A stretch of 64,000 bases of DNA from Halichondria panicea (GCF_963675165.1 NC_087387.1:75001-139000), one strand, 5' to 3'. Shown: positions 34,612 to 52,482, counted from the first letter of the stretch. Translations and numbers: made by a program. Notes: generated by a model not told the origin, from the sequence alone.

Positions 34612-36606
34612 CTATGTGCTGTGTCTGATGGACTTGTAGAGTCTTCCCCAGAAGTATTCCTCGCACTCTTTGCGTTTAGCACTGAACCTGAGGCATGGAT
34701 GACAACACAAATAGTGCTCACACTGATAGCTTACCGTGGATAGTCGAGGTAGTGTACGTGGGAGAGGAAGGCGGGTACCTTACACGCACGGTACAGAATA
34801 GGAATGGTTAGGTTCTTACGCACATCTGTGGGGGGGGGGGGGCGGGGTAACTTGTCAGTGCTATTCTAGCTACACATGCGTATTACCTGGGGATCTGATG
34901 AAAGCCAGGTTGGCCTCAAAGCCACACCACGGAGAGGAGATGTAGTCAGGTGACAGGATGATCACTGTACGTATGCAACCCTCCTTTATCATGTCTGAGA
35001 TCTCCTCATGAAATGCTCGATCAGATGCCATACCTGCAGGGAATACACTCACTGTCTTGAGCCACTCCATTGGTCGACTCAACCACCAACACTTTAACCC
35101 CTTACTCACCGCTAGAGGGCACAAACACTTTAACCCCTACGTTCTCCACAAGCCTCAATCGGACTTCTTCTGCAAACCGTTCGTCCTCTTCAGCAAATGA
35201 GAGGAAGACATCGTATTTGTGACTCTGCAAGGACGCTACATCTTCACGGGGGGTCCCGGCTGTGGGGGGTAATGGAAGTGTGGTATACCATATAGCGGGT
35301 AATTTTCATTGTCCCAAATGTTCGTATAAACTACCAAGTCAAGTGTATTCGTATGTACAGCTCAGGAAACGTTGAACCTATTAATAATTTCGTAGTTTTA
35401 AAAACATTTCAGATGACGCTCTACAATACTAAACTAAGCCGCTATACAGTATGTATGTATGTATGTATGTATGTATGTATGTACAACCTCACCAGTCACA
35501 GATAGGTTGGCCAATCCCTCCGCCAGTCTCTCTGGGTCTATCTCCGTGGCAACCTGGACTTGGCGTAACCTCTGTATTTCGTCAGGGTCGAGTGCGGAGG
35601 GGTCAAGAGAGCTACACGGTGTGTGAGGACTGCCGCTAATGTGGGCAGGGCCTGAGGGTGGTGGGTGTGGTCATGTAAACAGTAGTGTCTTCCTTACGAT
35701 TAGACAAGCTTGCTTTAGGGACATCAATATGTTCCACTCTCCGCTCTGGAGGAAGCAAATAATGACAAGAGGATATCAAACATACGCCCACACCTTTCTC
35801 CTTGTTGAGAATGTCGACGCCCTCCACACATCCGAGGGATTGCAGGAGTGAGGTGAGAGTGGTCAGGCTAGCATCACACCCTACACACCACACACACACC
35901 CACACACACACACACACACTAGCATCACACCCTACACACCACACACACACTAGCATCACACCCTACACACCACACACACACTAGCATCACACCCTACACA
36001 CCACACACACACACACACACACTAGCATCACACCCTACACACCACACACACACACTAGCATCACACCCTACACACCACACACACACCACACACACACTAG
36101 CATCACACCCTACACACCACACACACACACACACACACACTAGCATCACACCCTACACACCACACACACACTAGCATCACACCCTACACACCACACACAC
36201 ACACACACACACTAGCATCACACCCTACACACCACACACACACTAGCATCACACCCTACACACCACACACACACTAGCATCACACCCTACACACCACACA
36301 CACACCCACACACACACACATTATAATGAACCTGAGAACATTAAACTACCGTACTGAATAGTGGAGTACGATACGTATAGTATGAGCTAAACCACACTCT
36401 GTTAATGTACCAGCATTATTCTCCCATCTCTCGAGCAGGGCCAGTGTGGGGGAGCGACTCCCTCTCAGAGACACTATCACTTCATAGGAGAAGCTCATCT
36501 TGTCAGCCAGGCCCTTCCAATCGAGCCCACGAGGGGAGTCCCTATCCAGCACCACGGCTAGCTGCCTCCTGGCTAAGTAGCCCACCTCCTTGTACAGTTT
36601 ACTCAT
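34612..36606 (-). CDS. MYD88: MyD88 adaptor (death domain plus TIR domain)
   Basis: The adaptor that links Toll/IL-1-type receptors to IRAK kinases in innate immunity. Eight exons: 36411-36606, 35794-35880, 35698-35745, 35493-35651, 35110-35259, 34887-35033, 34735-34825 and 34612-34687. All phases close, giving 317 residues (the human protein is about 300). The death domain covers residues 1-95: RRQLAVVLDRDSPRGLDWKG, SPTLALLERWENNAG and LTTLTSLLQSLGCVEGVDIL. A linker follows, then the TIR domain from about residue 175: box 1 KYDVFLSFAEED, RTVIILSPDYISSPWCGFE, and box 3 EYFWGRL. Box 2, which in MyD88 carries the functional Pro, reads VKVFVPSS followed by GMASDRAFHEEI. Filamin starts 208 bases downstream on the same strand. 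Intron 1 is a splice-acceptor minisatellite. Confidence 0.92.
35881..36320. repeat. Minisatellite multiplying the exon 2 acceptor of MyD88
   Basis: Eleven extra copies of a unit that on the minus strand reads (tg)n, gtgtag, then GGTGTGATGCTAG. This is the 3' end of intron 1 plus the first 13 bases of exon 2. Units are 30-43 bases long because the TG tract varies. Confidence 0.93.
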
Positions 36607-36630
36607 GCTAAGCTAGCCACATGGTATAGT

Positions 36631-36668
36631 AGATGGGCGTGCCCGTGGATCGACAGGCACGCCCATCT
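36631..36668. promoter_or_regulatory. Perfect 13-bp hairpin upstream of the MyD88 start
   Basis: AGATGGGCGTGCC, twelve spacer bases, then GGCACGCCCATCT. It begins 25 bases before the MyD88 ATG, so it is either a promoter operator-like palindrome or a 5' UTR stem-loop. No protein can be named for it. Confidence 0.6.
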
Positions 36669-37085
36669 AATGGCATAAGTGGGTAGTGAAAAATTGACCT
36701 CACTCACTCAATGCTAAACTGAGGGAATGAATTCTGTGGAACCACTTCAGAAATAATTTCGAATATGATAATCCATGCTCTTATCATTTTTTTCTCCATG
36801 TCACAAATGCTCTGTGATTCCAGTCAGCACCTCGTAAAGACTACATGTATAATTATATACAATCAGTTATAATTTTACTCCTCGGCAACCTGTAATTTCA
36901 GGCTTGCCTTCAGCTACCTTCCACACTATTTTATGTCAGTCTTCAACTATGATATTATGTAATACCTTATTATTATTATTATTATTATTATTGTCATTCA
37001 TTTTCATTGAAATTCATTGCACAAATGCTATTCAATACTAATTTACGTGGGGTCATTTCACATGATACAATGAGAATGTACAATG
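36669..37085. other. Intergenic, AT-rich, no gene seen
   Basis: Between MyD88 and the 3' end of THUMPD1. It contains an (ATT)n stretch at 36970-36992 and no coding signal that I can support. Confidence 0.5.
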
Positions 37086-39923
37086 TCAGTTGCTTGCTGA
37101 CTCGTCCCCATTTGGTTTGTCCACAGGGGGCTGTACAGTGGGTGTGGTCTCTAGGGGTGCAGTGGGTGTGGTCTCCAGGGGTGGTGTGACTGACTCAGTA
37201 AGAGCATGGATGTTGTACTTGCATAGCTTGTGGAAGTCCTTCACTACACTCAGACAGCACAGGTTCTGGATATGAGGTTAGTATTCGTCTATATAAATTA
37301 TATACACAATGAACCTTTATGATCTCCACGACAACGGTCAGCTCTGGGTTGCTAAGATCAACGGTGTGTTTATATTCATCGTTATTGGTAACTAGGTCAG
37401 CTACTAGCTTGATGACATCATCTCTCTTCAACACATTGTTGTTCCTGGCCTTGTACGTTATAGCAAACTGAGGGGGAGCAATTTAGCAACACATGGACTA
37501 CACATGCATCCTCACCTTAATGACCTTGTCAGGGTCGGCATGGAAATGTGGCTCCAGTACAACTGTAGCATGCTTAGTGATATCGCTGTCGTTAGCATGA
37601 CACACATTGACCACAGGGATCAGTCTCTGACAATATCTTGATACCCTCTGACCCTTGACTAGTACATCTGACAATACACTGTGTACTAGATGACACGGTT
37701 CAATGGCAGGAGAGCACGATATGAACAACACATTCCTAGCACCACTGCTAACAGACTGGAACCTTCTCTCTCCTTGTTTCCTTCCCTTGAGATCAGCTAC
37801 CTCTTTAGCGAGGGAAGTGGCTACATCATCTTCCTCTAGCGCCTGCTCATCGGCGGCAGGGGAGGGGAACTCCGGACCGTACAGTTTGTCGCCAAACTGG
37901 AGGGGGGTCAAGGGTCAAGTAATATTAGTGGCAGACAAGTTGACTGCTCGTTAACAAATTACAGGCTCTCAAGATAGCGACACAAACATCAGAACGTTTA
38001 ATCAATGGTTTGGAGCCTCTTTCAGCTGCCATAACTTGAATTTCGTGGATCCAACGTTAATAATTTTATGATTTTCTGAAAGCTTAGAAAAGGCCTTTCA
38101 AATGGTGTCATCAAACTTCGTATTTGAGAGATAAAAGAATTGCCAATTTGGCGATACCATGGATAACTAGTGTTCAAGCTGGCGCTGTGCTAATGCCTCT
38201 CGCCATGTTTTTGCTTTCGCTTAAAAGTATTAGAGTGTTATATTAGTATTAAAGTTAGCTTATCTATATAAAGTCACTGAGAAGAAAAGACTTATTTTCA
38301 TGCATCTATTGTTGTATTATGTGGCTTACCAGGATCTCAAGAAAGAAGAAAATTGATTCTTCCAGGATCTGTAGTTCAGTGTATATAATATCTAAGAAGA
38401 AAAGACCTGTGTACATGCATATTGTTATCTATATTGTTATATGGTAGTGTTTTGTGGCTTATATACCAGGCCCTCAAGACAAAGATGATTCTGCCAGGAG
38501 GATCTTGGGATATTATTTTTGGGGAATGAGCGCGCATGCGCATTACATCCACAGGAATAATTAAAGGGTGTGTCCAAAGAGATCAATTTCACAAATGGCT
38601 ACTGCTAGCGAGCTGTTTTAAAAGATATTTTCTGAGTATTGTAGCTAACAAAAAGCTAGCGCTTTAGTGCAAGGCTAACTCATATGTTGAATAGAAAGTT
38701 TGTGCGGACAGATGATGCTATGAAAGATTCTGAAGAGACTGCAACAGCCTTCAATGTGAGTCAAACTAGCCATAACTCGAGAAAGAAGCTTTAGTTTGCT
38801 AATCCACGAATCAAAATCCAAGAGAACGTGGCTAGAAGCCTATAGAAGCTGTTAGTTTTCGTTACATTGCAACCGTTGAGCAGTTATAGCTGGAATACAC
38901 ACACACACACACAGACAGACACACACACAGTCAGCTTTACCGTATCCCTCGTGCGGCTACGCCTCGAGGCATAATAATAGCCCATGGTCTGAGGCCGAAA
39001 AATGTCAAATTTAGGCTCCAAAGAAGTTTTGGATTGAAACACATCATTTGAAAGGTCTCTTTCTAAGCTTTCAGAAAATTAGAATATTTTTGACATTGGA
39101 TGAACGGTACTCAAGTTAATGGCTGTTGAAAGATGTTCACCCTCCACAATTTAATCAATGGTTCGGGGACTCTTTCAGCTGCTATAACTTGAATTCTGTG
39201 GATCCAATGTCAAAAATTTTATGATTTTCTGAAAGCTCAGAAAAAGACCTTTCAAATGGTGTCATCAAACTTTGTATTTGAGAGATAAAAGTATTTGCCA
39301 ATTTGGCGATACCATGGAGCCCATGGTCCGAGGCCGAAAAATGTCAAATTCAGGCTCCGAAGAAGTTTTGGATTGAAACACATCATTTGAAAGGTCTCTT
39401 TCTAAGCTTTCAGAAAATTAGAATATTTTTGACATTGGATGAACGGTACTCAAGTTAATGGCTGTTGAAAGATGTTCAACTACAATTCTTCCAATGGTTC
39501 GAGCACCTTTTCGGCTGCCATAACTTGAATTGCGTTGAAACGATTTTGTGATAATTATATTATTCGAACACAAATTACATGCAGGCTCTCAAAGATAGCT
39601 ACCATAAACATGACGTACGTACCTGATTGAGGAGATTGTACGCCTCAGGCAAACAGAGCTTCTCCTGATCTCCAGTGGTGATGAGGACTCCCTGCATACC
39701 ACTGGCCAGCTCATGACGTGTTGTACGCCTCTGTATGTACACCAATGAGTGAATGATTTGCTAGCTGGCTTATGCGATCAGAAGAACACTACGTCATGTT
39801 GTGTTTATGAGTTAGTTCTGTGCTTACCATATATTTTTTGCCAGATGATTTATTGTAGAATCCCTTTCCTTTGTTCCTCTGCCTCTTGCCGAGGCTTCCA
39901 TTCTCCGATGATAAATCAGCCAT
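37086..39923 (-). CDS. THUMPD1: THUMP domain-containing protein 1 (tRNA acetylation adaptor)
   Basis: A tRNA-binding adaptor (yeast Tan1) that helps NAT10 make N4-acetylcytidine in tRNA. Five exons: 39828-39923, 39623-39730, 37516-37896, 37315-37467 and 37086-37265. All junctions are in phase 0, giving 305 residues. Start MADLSSENGSLGKRQRNKGK is basic as in the family. Landmarks are MQGVLITTGDQEK, EAYNLLNQFGDKLYGPEF, ERRFQSVSSGARNVLFI, FAITYKARNNNVLKRDDVI, NPELTVVVEIIK and CCLSVVKDFHKLCKYNI. The C-tail is a short Thr/Pro-rich stretch with ETTPTAPLETTPTVQPP. Intron 2 is about 1.7 kb, unusually long here because of foldback repeats and a nested insertion. Confidence 0.9.
37990..39540. repeat. 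Foldback repeats in THUMPD1 intron 2, split by an insertion
   Basis: About 2.5 units of the foldback repeat. The first is broken at its palindromic centre by the element at 38167-38970. Sequence on both sides continues as a normal unit. Confidence 0.88.
38167..38970. mobile_element. Nested insertion of about 800 bp, putative transposable element
   Basis: It interrupts the CCATGGATAATAGCCC core of a foldback unit. ATAA stands at both borders (38163-38166 and 38971-38974), a likely 4-bp target duplication. It contains two diverged copies of an internal segment (AGAAGAAAAGAC... CTCAAGA at about 38280 and 38390) and no open frame. The ends are GC-rich but show no clear long terminal inverted repeat. 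Confidence 0.65.
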
Positions 39924-40105
39924 ATAGAAATAATACCAGCTAGCTAGCACATGGAGAAGTGGTAAATACGCACTCTCGCATCAGTCTATCATAGTCTATC
40001 ATACTTGACTTTCTTATGAATCTTATTTACAATTTTTATGCCTCTGACTTCCTTTCAATTTTATAGTTGTATATAGCACACACACAACACACACACACAC
40101 AACTA

Positions 40106-41502
40106 TCACAGTCTAGTGGAAGGTTCGTTTGGTTCGTTCGTTGATTGTGGGGGGCTATGTTGGGGGTATGTGAGGCTATGTGGGGGGTCCACTATGACCT
40201 CCAGCAGCTCGTCCCTCTCATCAAGCACGCACAGTCTGGGTATACCATGGGGAAATGTCAGTGCACTAGCGGCAATCAAGGAGTCATCTTCATGGGCCAC
40301 CTCGTAATAGCCCACCCCCTCATCGTCCAATGAAGGGACTTCCCCTTTACCCCCCGCGAGGATATGCTGTAGGTAGACTGTCGTGTCACTATCTGTATTG
40401 CTGATCTCAATATCTTGAACGCTGACATCTTGTCCCAGTATGGAGTCAGGTGAGTTAATGAGACTGCTTCTAGACAGAATGTTCTTGAGGAAGACAGTAG
40501 TGTCAGTGTCCGTGTTGGTGACTTCAATATCATCTTCTTGTACACAGTTCAATAATGGCCGTACAGTAGACACACCATTCTCATCCATTACCCAGTTCTT
40601 GACACTGTTCACCATTGGAGCAGTTGTCCCATCCTCCATATCTTGGCTTTGCTCCGACAGTGACTCTAGTTCACTCAGGAACTTCGCTGGTGTATCAAAT
40701 GTTTCCAGAGCTCCTATTGTGACACTCTTGCGTAGCTTGTGTTTGGGTTGTATCCTCTCCACTCTGCGCATGTCACTCGAACTAAAGCGTCTTGAAATCT
40801 GACTTGGATGTTTTTTTGTTTCGGCGAATCGTGGATTGATCTTTGTTCCGTGTGATATTGTCAGTTCTTCCAGACTGCGTTTCAGTTTGTGCGCTGGGTT
40901 GGGGTCTCTGGTGTCAATCCTTGATCGTACCTCCTTCGTACTCTGCATAGCAACGCATAGCAACGCATTGTACGTACAGATCCCCTTACCTTTGATCTCG
41001 GCACTGTAGAGGCTGTTAGCGTTGTGGGCGGTTCCACTGTAGACTATAGAATAATAACAGTATTGTACATACACTGGGAATAAACCAACACTCCCTTACA
41101 TGAGGTCTTGGAATACGGGATGCAACTTTGGAGCCTCGAGACTTGCTTGCAGAAGCTGCCTCTTCTTTTAACTTAGAGCCACCGCCTCCTGTTGCAACAA
41201 ACCAGCCAGTCACACACACACCACACTGTGTAGCTTACCTGGTGTATGAGAGATGTTATCTAGTGATCCAACTCTTGACTTGACTGACTTGTACTTGGTG
41301 GCAGTGGTTGGCTGGACACGGCGAAAGCAAAACTGATTGTAACAAGTTATGAAAACCTACAACAGTGTCATTACTACATTGAAGACAATGCAAACTGAAG
41401 AGTTACTATACACACACACACACCAGCAGCAACCATGCTATAGCTAGAGTTAGTATACACACACACACACACCAGCAGCAACCATGCTATAGCTAGAGTT
41501 AG

Positions 41503-41538
<36 letters not shown>

Positions 41539-41665
41539 AGCAGCAACCATGCTATAGCTAGAGTTAGTATACACACACACACACACCAGCAGCAACCATG
41601 CTATAGCTAGAGTTAGTATACACACACACACACACCAGCAGCAACCATGCTATAGCTAGAGTTAG

Positions 41666-41705
<40 letters not shown>

Positions 41706-42901
41706 AGCAGCAACCATGCTATAGCTAGAGTTAGTATACACACACACACACACCAGCAGCAACCATGCTATAGCTAGAATTACTATACACACACACACCA
41801 GCAGCAGCTATGCTATAGGTACTACAGCTTACTCTGGGCGGTAGTTGTGTGGTGGAGAGGCTTCTCTGAGACCGTAGGATGGGTCCACTCTTGTGCAGCG
41901 AAGGAGTGCTATGGTAGGTCCTGGGGGGTCTTGACTGCAGCAGGGTGGGGGGTCTTGATTTGATTGTATATTATATAGCAAGACTAAACAACCATACAGC
42001 GCCTACTACTGGTATGCACAGTGGTATGCTGCACTTTGTAATGAGGCAATGTGTCTCCTGTTACAGTTAAACAGCTACACTCCTAGGAATGCTATAGTCT
42101 ACAAGCTGTTGACAATAGAGCAGCTCTAGCAATGAAGGATATAGATAGTTGGCTATAAGGTGTGAGTGAGTGGGGGTGTACCAGCATCTACACTAGCTGC
42201 CACTGGAAGTGTTCCTATCAACACATCCGTCACTATAACACCTAGCTTTGGTTGCAACACACACACTCACACGTTCAGTGTACTTGTTAGCTCCTGTTGC
42301 TGTGTCATCACCGTGCTTGCCTCCACTGTATACCTTAGCCTTGACGTGGCTGTAGTCAGCACGTCTAGTTGTCACGGCAACCAATGGCACGGCCTTATCT
42401 CGAGAGGCTGGACTGTAGCTACGGTCAATAGTAATTAATAAATAAGGTGTGAATAAGAGTGTGTGTGTACCTAGTGTTCCGAGTGTTGACCTTTGCACCT
42501 ATGTGGTCTGTACGTGGGATTGTCTCGTGTTGTGGTAGCAGAAAGAATGGAATATTCCTCATTGTGAGTCTCTCCTCTGGTGTGATGGAGAGGTCACGGG
42601 GGTCAAGCAACTCACTGCAGCGCCAGGGATAACCATGACAACCATGAGAGATCAGTATGGAGTGATATTGCAATATGTACGTGTGTTGGTTGGTTTAAAG
42701 ATGCAATGGCAAGTGTTATATTATAGCTACACATTTCAGCCATAGTTTACTATAAAAGCAACAAGCTACAGTGTGTACAGAGAAAGGGGGCGGGGCTGGT
42801 CGGTTGCAAACCCCTGCAGCTATAGTGCAGTATGCTCCACACACTCACCTCACAAGACTCTGATACAACTCATCCTCTTCTCTCTGTCTTCCAGCGGCCA
42901 T
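40106..42901 (-). CDS. Tau/MAP2/MAP4-family-like protein with one tubulin-binding repeat
   Basis: A putative microtubule-binding protein. Supported exons: 42849-42901 (MAAGRQREEDELYQSLVR), 42471-42614, about 42256-42418, 41833-41934, 41239-41332, 41100-41188 and a long 3' exon from about 41050 to 40106. Two junctions (after 42256 and after 41100) are not resolved. Across 41239-41332 and 41188 the protein reads SVKSRVGSLDNISHTPGGGG, which matches the KxGSxxNxxHxPGGG repeat that binds tubulin in tau, MAP2 and MAP4. Vertebrate members have three to five repeats; I see one. Neighbouring sequence is basic and Ser/Pro-rich, as usual for the family. The C-terminal 300 residues are acidic and contain a duplicated motif, DIEVTNTDTDTTVFL and DIEISNTDSDTTVYL. 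It faces MARS1 head-to-head. Confidence 0.65.
41405..41815. repeat. CA-linked minisatellite in the tau/MAP-like gene
   Basis: About nine copies of ACCAGCAGCAACCATGCTAT plus agctagagttagta separated by variable (CA)n. It is intronic and contains no exon bases, but the first copy lies close to the donor at 41832. Confidence 0.9.
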
Positions 42902-43006
42902 CGCTGTGTCCGTGGCTAGCTCTTTAGCATGCAATGGAGGACAAAGAAATGCTGCCTCAGCAAGTCTCACATGATCCCCCTCGTGGCTAGCTCTGGTAGT
43001 GATACA
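42902..43006. promoter_or_regulatory. Divergent promoter region, tau/MAP-like gene / MARS1
   Basis: 105 bases between the two chosen start codons. An upstream in-frame ATG for MARS1 at 42929 would reduce this to 27 bases. TGGCTAGCTCT occurs twice (42916 and 42983). Confidence 0.45.
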
Positions 43007-48365
<5,359 letters not shown>

Positions 48366-48671
48366 GCAATTCCTCTGCAGGAATAAATTCATGGACTGTA
48401 AAAATCAAAATTAATACAAAAACAATTTTTCATCTGATTTCCGGTATAATTATGGTTTTATATGGATGGCAGTTATATGGTTTATAAGTTCATAGTTCAA
48501 GCCTGGCCCTATTATCGTTTAATGTGACGTATTATGCTCTACAATGATGATAAACTGAAAAACTTTATGCTATTGACAGGAATTGAACTGGAACCGATCT
48601 ATAACGCTACTACTACCTGGAGTGAACATCATGATAATAATACAATCTGAATGTAAGTGTTCCAGTCAGTA
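48366..48671. other. 3' region between MARS1 and LSM10, nothing further seen
   Basis: AT-rich convergent 3' ends. Holds the MARS1 polyadenylation signal near 48382 and no coding signal. Confidence 0.5.
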
Positions 48672-49260
48672 TCAAGTGTTGGTGGCTCTTCCCTTGCCTA
48701 GTTTATAGGCTCTCACGATAGCTTTCTCCTCCAGTTGTCTGTTGAGCCGTGCTCTAGACATCCTCTTCCTCTTTGTAACCTCCCCACCTCCAAGGAGACC
48801 TTTGACCTGTCTCTCTAACAAAACACTCACATTGAAATCATCAGGCATCTGTGTAAGGGTTTGTGTACATGTGGGTGTGGTTAGAGTGGGTGTACTCACC
48901 TGCACATAGCGTATCTGGTTGCCATGGATGAACAACTGCTCGTACTCCACACTCTCATCCTACACACACACACACACACAGTGTATATATTGCATGATAC
49001 TGCATATAAACTTACATTCAGTTTTCTCAGTGTTGATTTGGTCAAGGTGACACTGTAGGAAAAGGATGACTGTATTGAGGAGCACACACACGATCAACTT
49101 ACTTCATATTGGAGTCAACCATAGCCACAGTTCCACACACAGTCAGCTCATTACGCAGCTCTATGATAGTGGGGCGACCTGCCATCGCCTGAAGGAGACA
49201 CACAAGACTCTTGGCAGAGTTATACCTCTCTGTCTTAGTGAACAACCCTGGAGCAGCCAT
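48672..49260 (-). CDS. LSM10: U7 snRNA-associated Sm-like protein LSm10
   Basis: A subunit of the U7 snRNP, which cleaves the 3' ends of replication-dependent histone mRNAs in animals. Four exons: 49103-49260, 49016-49052, 48900-48959 and 48672-48848, giving 143 residues with phases closed. Sm1 motif: SLVCLLQAMAGRPTIIELRN, then VAMVDSNMNVTLTKSTL. Sm2 motif: LFIHGNQIRYVQMPDDFNV, which matches the RYVxIPDD pattern special to LSm10 rather than SmD1. The C-tail (KRKRMSRARLNRQLEE) is basic and a little different from vertebrates. The start is 93 bases from MTRR, head-to-head. Confidence 0.87.
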
Positions 49261-49353
49261 TTTCCAAGTCCATTAGGAAGTTGTTGAGGTAATGATCTTT
49301 ACCCACTATCCAGCCAAAGTGTTTTGCTTGACGATCTTTACCAATATTAAAGC
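49261..49353. promoter_or_regulatory. Divergent promoter region, LSM10 / MTRR
   Basis: 93 bases between head-to-head starts, the shortest secure case in the window. It has a short direct repeat (GATCTTTACC at 49293 and 49333). Confidence 0.5.
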
Positions 49354-52300
49354 ATGGCCACCACTAAAGATGAGGAAAAAAAGTTTCTACTGGTGTTTGG
49401 TAGTGAAACAGGCCAAGCCAAAGCCATTGCAGAGATCATCAGAGACAAGGCCCTAGAGAGAGGCCTGCTACCTGACACACTCTGCTTCAGTCAATATAAC
49501 AAGGGGGTATGAGATGCATACATGTACTTGTATTATGATACCTGCAGTATTAATCATACACACTGAGTGCTTTATCTGGTACTCGATTATAAGCGTATTA
49601 GTAGATATTGCCCCTAGTAACGATGATTATTAATATACATTGCTTCTTAGTTCAAGCTGCCTACTGAGCGTGCGCTGGTGGTGGTTGTGAGTACTACGGG
49701 AGATGGGGATCCCCCCGAGACTGTGAGGAAGGCGTGGCGTCGTCTCAAGGGGAAGTCCCTCTCGTCCGATCATCTCAAGCACCTCCACTTTGCTCTACTA
49801 GGTAAGCGCACTAATTGTCCCATCTAATTTATTCTTTTAATTGGCAGGTTTAGGGGATACTAACTATGATAACTTTTGTAACATGGGCAAAATGCTGAGT
49901 CAGCGATTATTGGAGCTCGGAGCGACTGCATTTCATCCTCCCGGATTTGCCGACGATGCAGTAGGGTGAGCTAACTAAATGGGTATGGCCTCACTGATAA
50001 AGCCCCACCCCTTTTAGACTAGAGGATGTGGTAGAGCCATGGATAGAGGGATTGTGGAGTCCACTCGTGCGCCTACTATCAGGAGAGGAGGACAGTAACC
50101 ATGACAGCAACGCTATCTCCATGACAACTGAGCCAAGTGAAGAAGCTGTGGATACAATAGTTGAAAAGGAAACTACTTTGTTAACATCATCCCCCACTCG
50201 TAGTAGCCATGGCAACACTCAGACAACTGATGTACTAGTGAAGGATGTCATTGCGTCATTATCAGATGACCTTCAGAGGTGTACTTTGAACCCTGTGACC
50301 CCACTCTCCCTCCCCACACCACCCCCCTCATATCTCACAGTGACTCTAGGGGAGACAACAGACAACACGTTCCCGTTCAATAAGATACCTTATCGATTAG
50401 GCTCTCGGGTATCCATGGCAACTATTACAAGCTCAAAACAACTGACAAACGAAGGAGCTGTCAAAAAAACGCTAGAAATGTCTTTTAGAATAATAGCAGT
50501 GAGTTAATGCTGTCGTGTATACATAGACACACTACTGTCCACCCTTGTAGGATGACATGCACTACGAGCCTGGTGATGCTGTGGGGTTTGTGTGCCCCTC
50601 CCCCTTTTCTGAGGTCCAGTGGTTGCTACGGAGACTTGATCTAACCTCACACGCACAACAGCAGATCATGATATCCATCCGTGAGAATACAACCAAGAAA
50701 AGTAATATCTCATTATAATTATAGCAATTAATGGTGACAGTATCTGCCCTACCCCCACAGAGGCCACGCCCCCTTCCCACGTCCCCACCCCCTGCACAGT
50801 GGAGCAGCTATTCAGCCACTGTCTTAACATCAGAGCAGTCCCTAAGAAAGTACGTCTACAATAATTATAACCTGTTGTACCAGCCACTGCTATTACATGA
50901 TAATACAAGTAAGTGACCATCATTATTATTATTAGCCGACTAGAAAAACATTTGCAGTAACTATGTGAAAAATTGCGCTGTACTTACAAGGAAGTTTCTG
51001 CGTGACTTATATTAATCTTATATGTCTCTCAGGCTTTTCTGTGTCTACTAGCAAAGCACTGTCGAGATGGAGGTGAGCAACGACGACTAGAGGAGCTCGC
51101 CAGCCGACAGTGTGGGGCACAATACACACGATTGTTCACAGAGCTGCGTACTGATCTCCTGGATCTACTCAACTCCTTTCCTTCTTGTCGACCTCCACTG
51201 GACATATTGATTGGTGGGAGTATAATCAACCGTTTCATATTACTTACTCTAATTAACTGAACTATTCACTTGCAGAGAATTTGCCGCGATTGCAACCACG
51301 CTACTACTCAGTCACCAGGTATATAGCACACACACACACACCACCCACACACTCACTCACTCCACTACACACACAAACACTCCACACAGCTCTCCCCTGA
51401 CAGACCCGCACAGTTTGACAGTAGCTTTCAATGTGGAGCACCTCCCTCCGCGCTCATGGGGCGTGGCCAATAGGTGTGGTCTCGCTACAGGGTGGCTGGA
51501 GCTGGCAGCCAATCAGATTACAGTATCCCCTGTACAGGTATGTTCATACAACTAAATCTTAGACAATTTAGGTTATGTATTTTCTTGATTCAGATTCCAG
51601 TATTTCCAAGATCTCAGAATCCATTCCGACTGCCCCGCAACCCTATGACCCCCATCATCATGATAGGACCCGGCACGGGGGTAGCTCCCTTCATTGGCTT
51701 CCTACGGCATATGGCACAACAGAGAGTGGGTGGGGCCACTCAGAGGAGGGCGTGGCTATTCTTCGGCTGTAGACACCCTCACCTTGACTACTTATACCAG
51801 TGAGTCTTTGGAGCACATAAATGGGCCTGTTTTGATAGGTAGTTTTGACTGTTGGGATTGTCCAATTTCAATGTAACAGGTAATTCTGTACATTGTGTAG
51901 TAGCTCTTTGATTATTTGTGTGCTTAGGAAGTTGCTTTTGTCATTTGCAGGAAAGAGCTTGTCCAGTTTCAATCTAGTGGAGTGCTTACTAAACTAACGG
52001 TGACCTTCTCGAGGCCGGTTGGTGAAGTAGGTGTGGCTAGTGAAGTGGGCGGGACTGGTTACGTACAGGACAGAGTTCGTGTTGAGTGGCGTGAGGTGGG
52101 GGAGTGGATCGTGGAACACCAAGCCACTGTCTACATGTGTGGGTGAGGCTAATACACATGTTGTACATGTGCTAGATGCTTCCACCACACATGTTGTACA
52201 TGTGCTAGATGCTTCCACCACACTTGTTGTACATGTGCTAGATGCTTCCACCACACTAGTCTTGAAATGCAACCTTATAGCTTTTAGAGAAAACATAAGT

Positions 52301-52443
52301 CAAGCACTACATGACCTGTGTGCTAGCACTACATGTATATAAGTGAGGTGGAAGGTTGTGTACATGTGCACGCTATGAGATTAGTGATGATTGTAACTAA
52401 AGAGCATCACAAGTGCTTCCACACACACACACACACACACACA

Positions 52444-52482
<39 letters not shown>

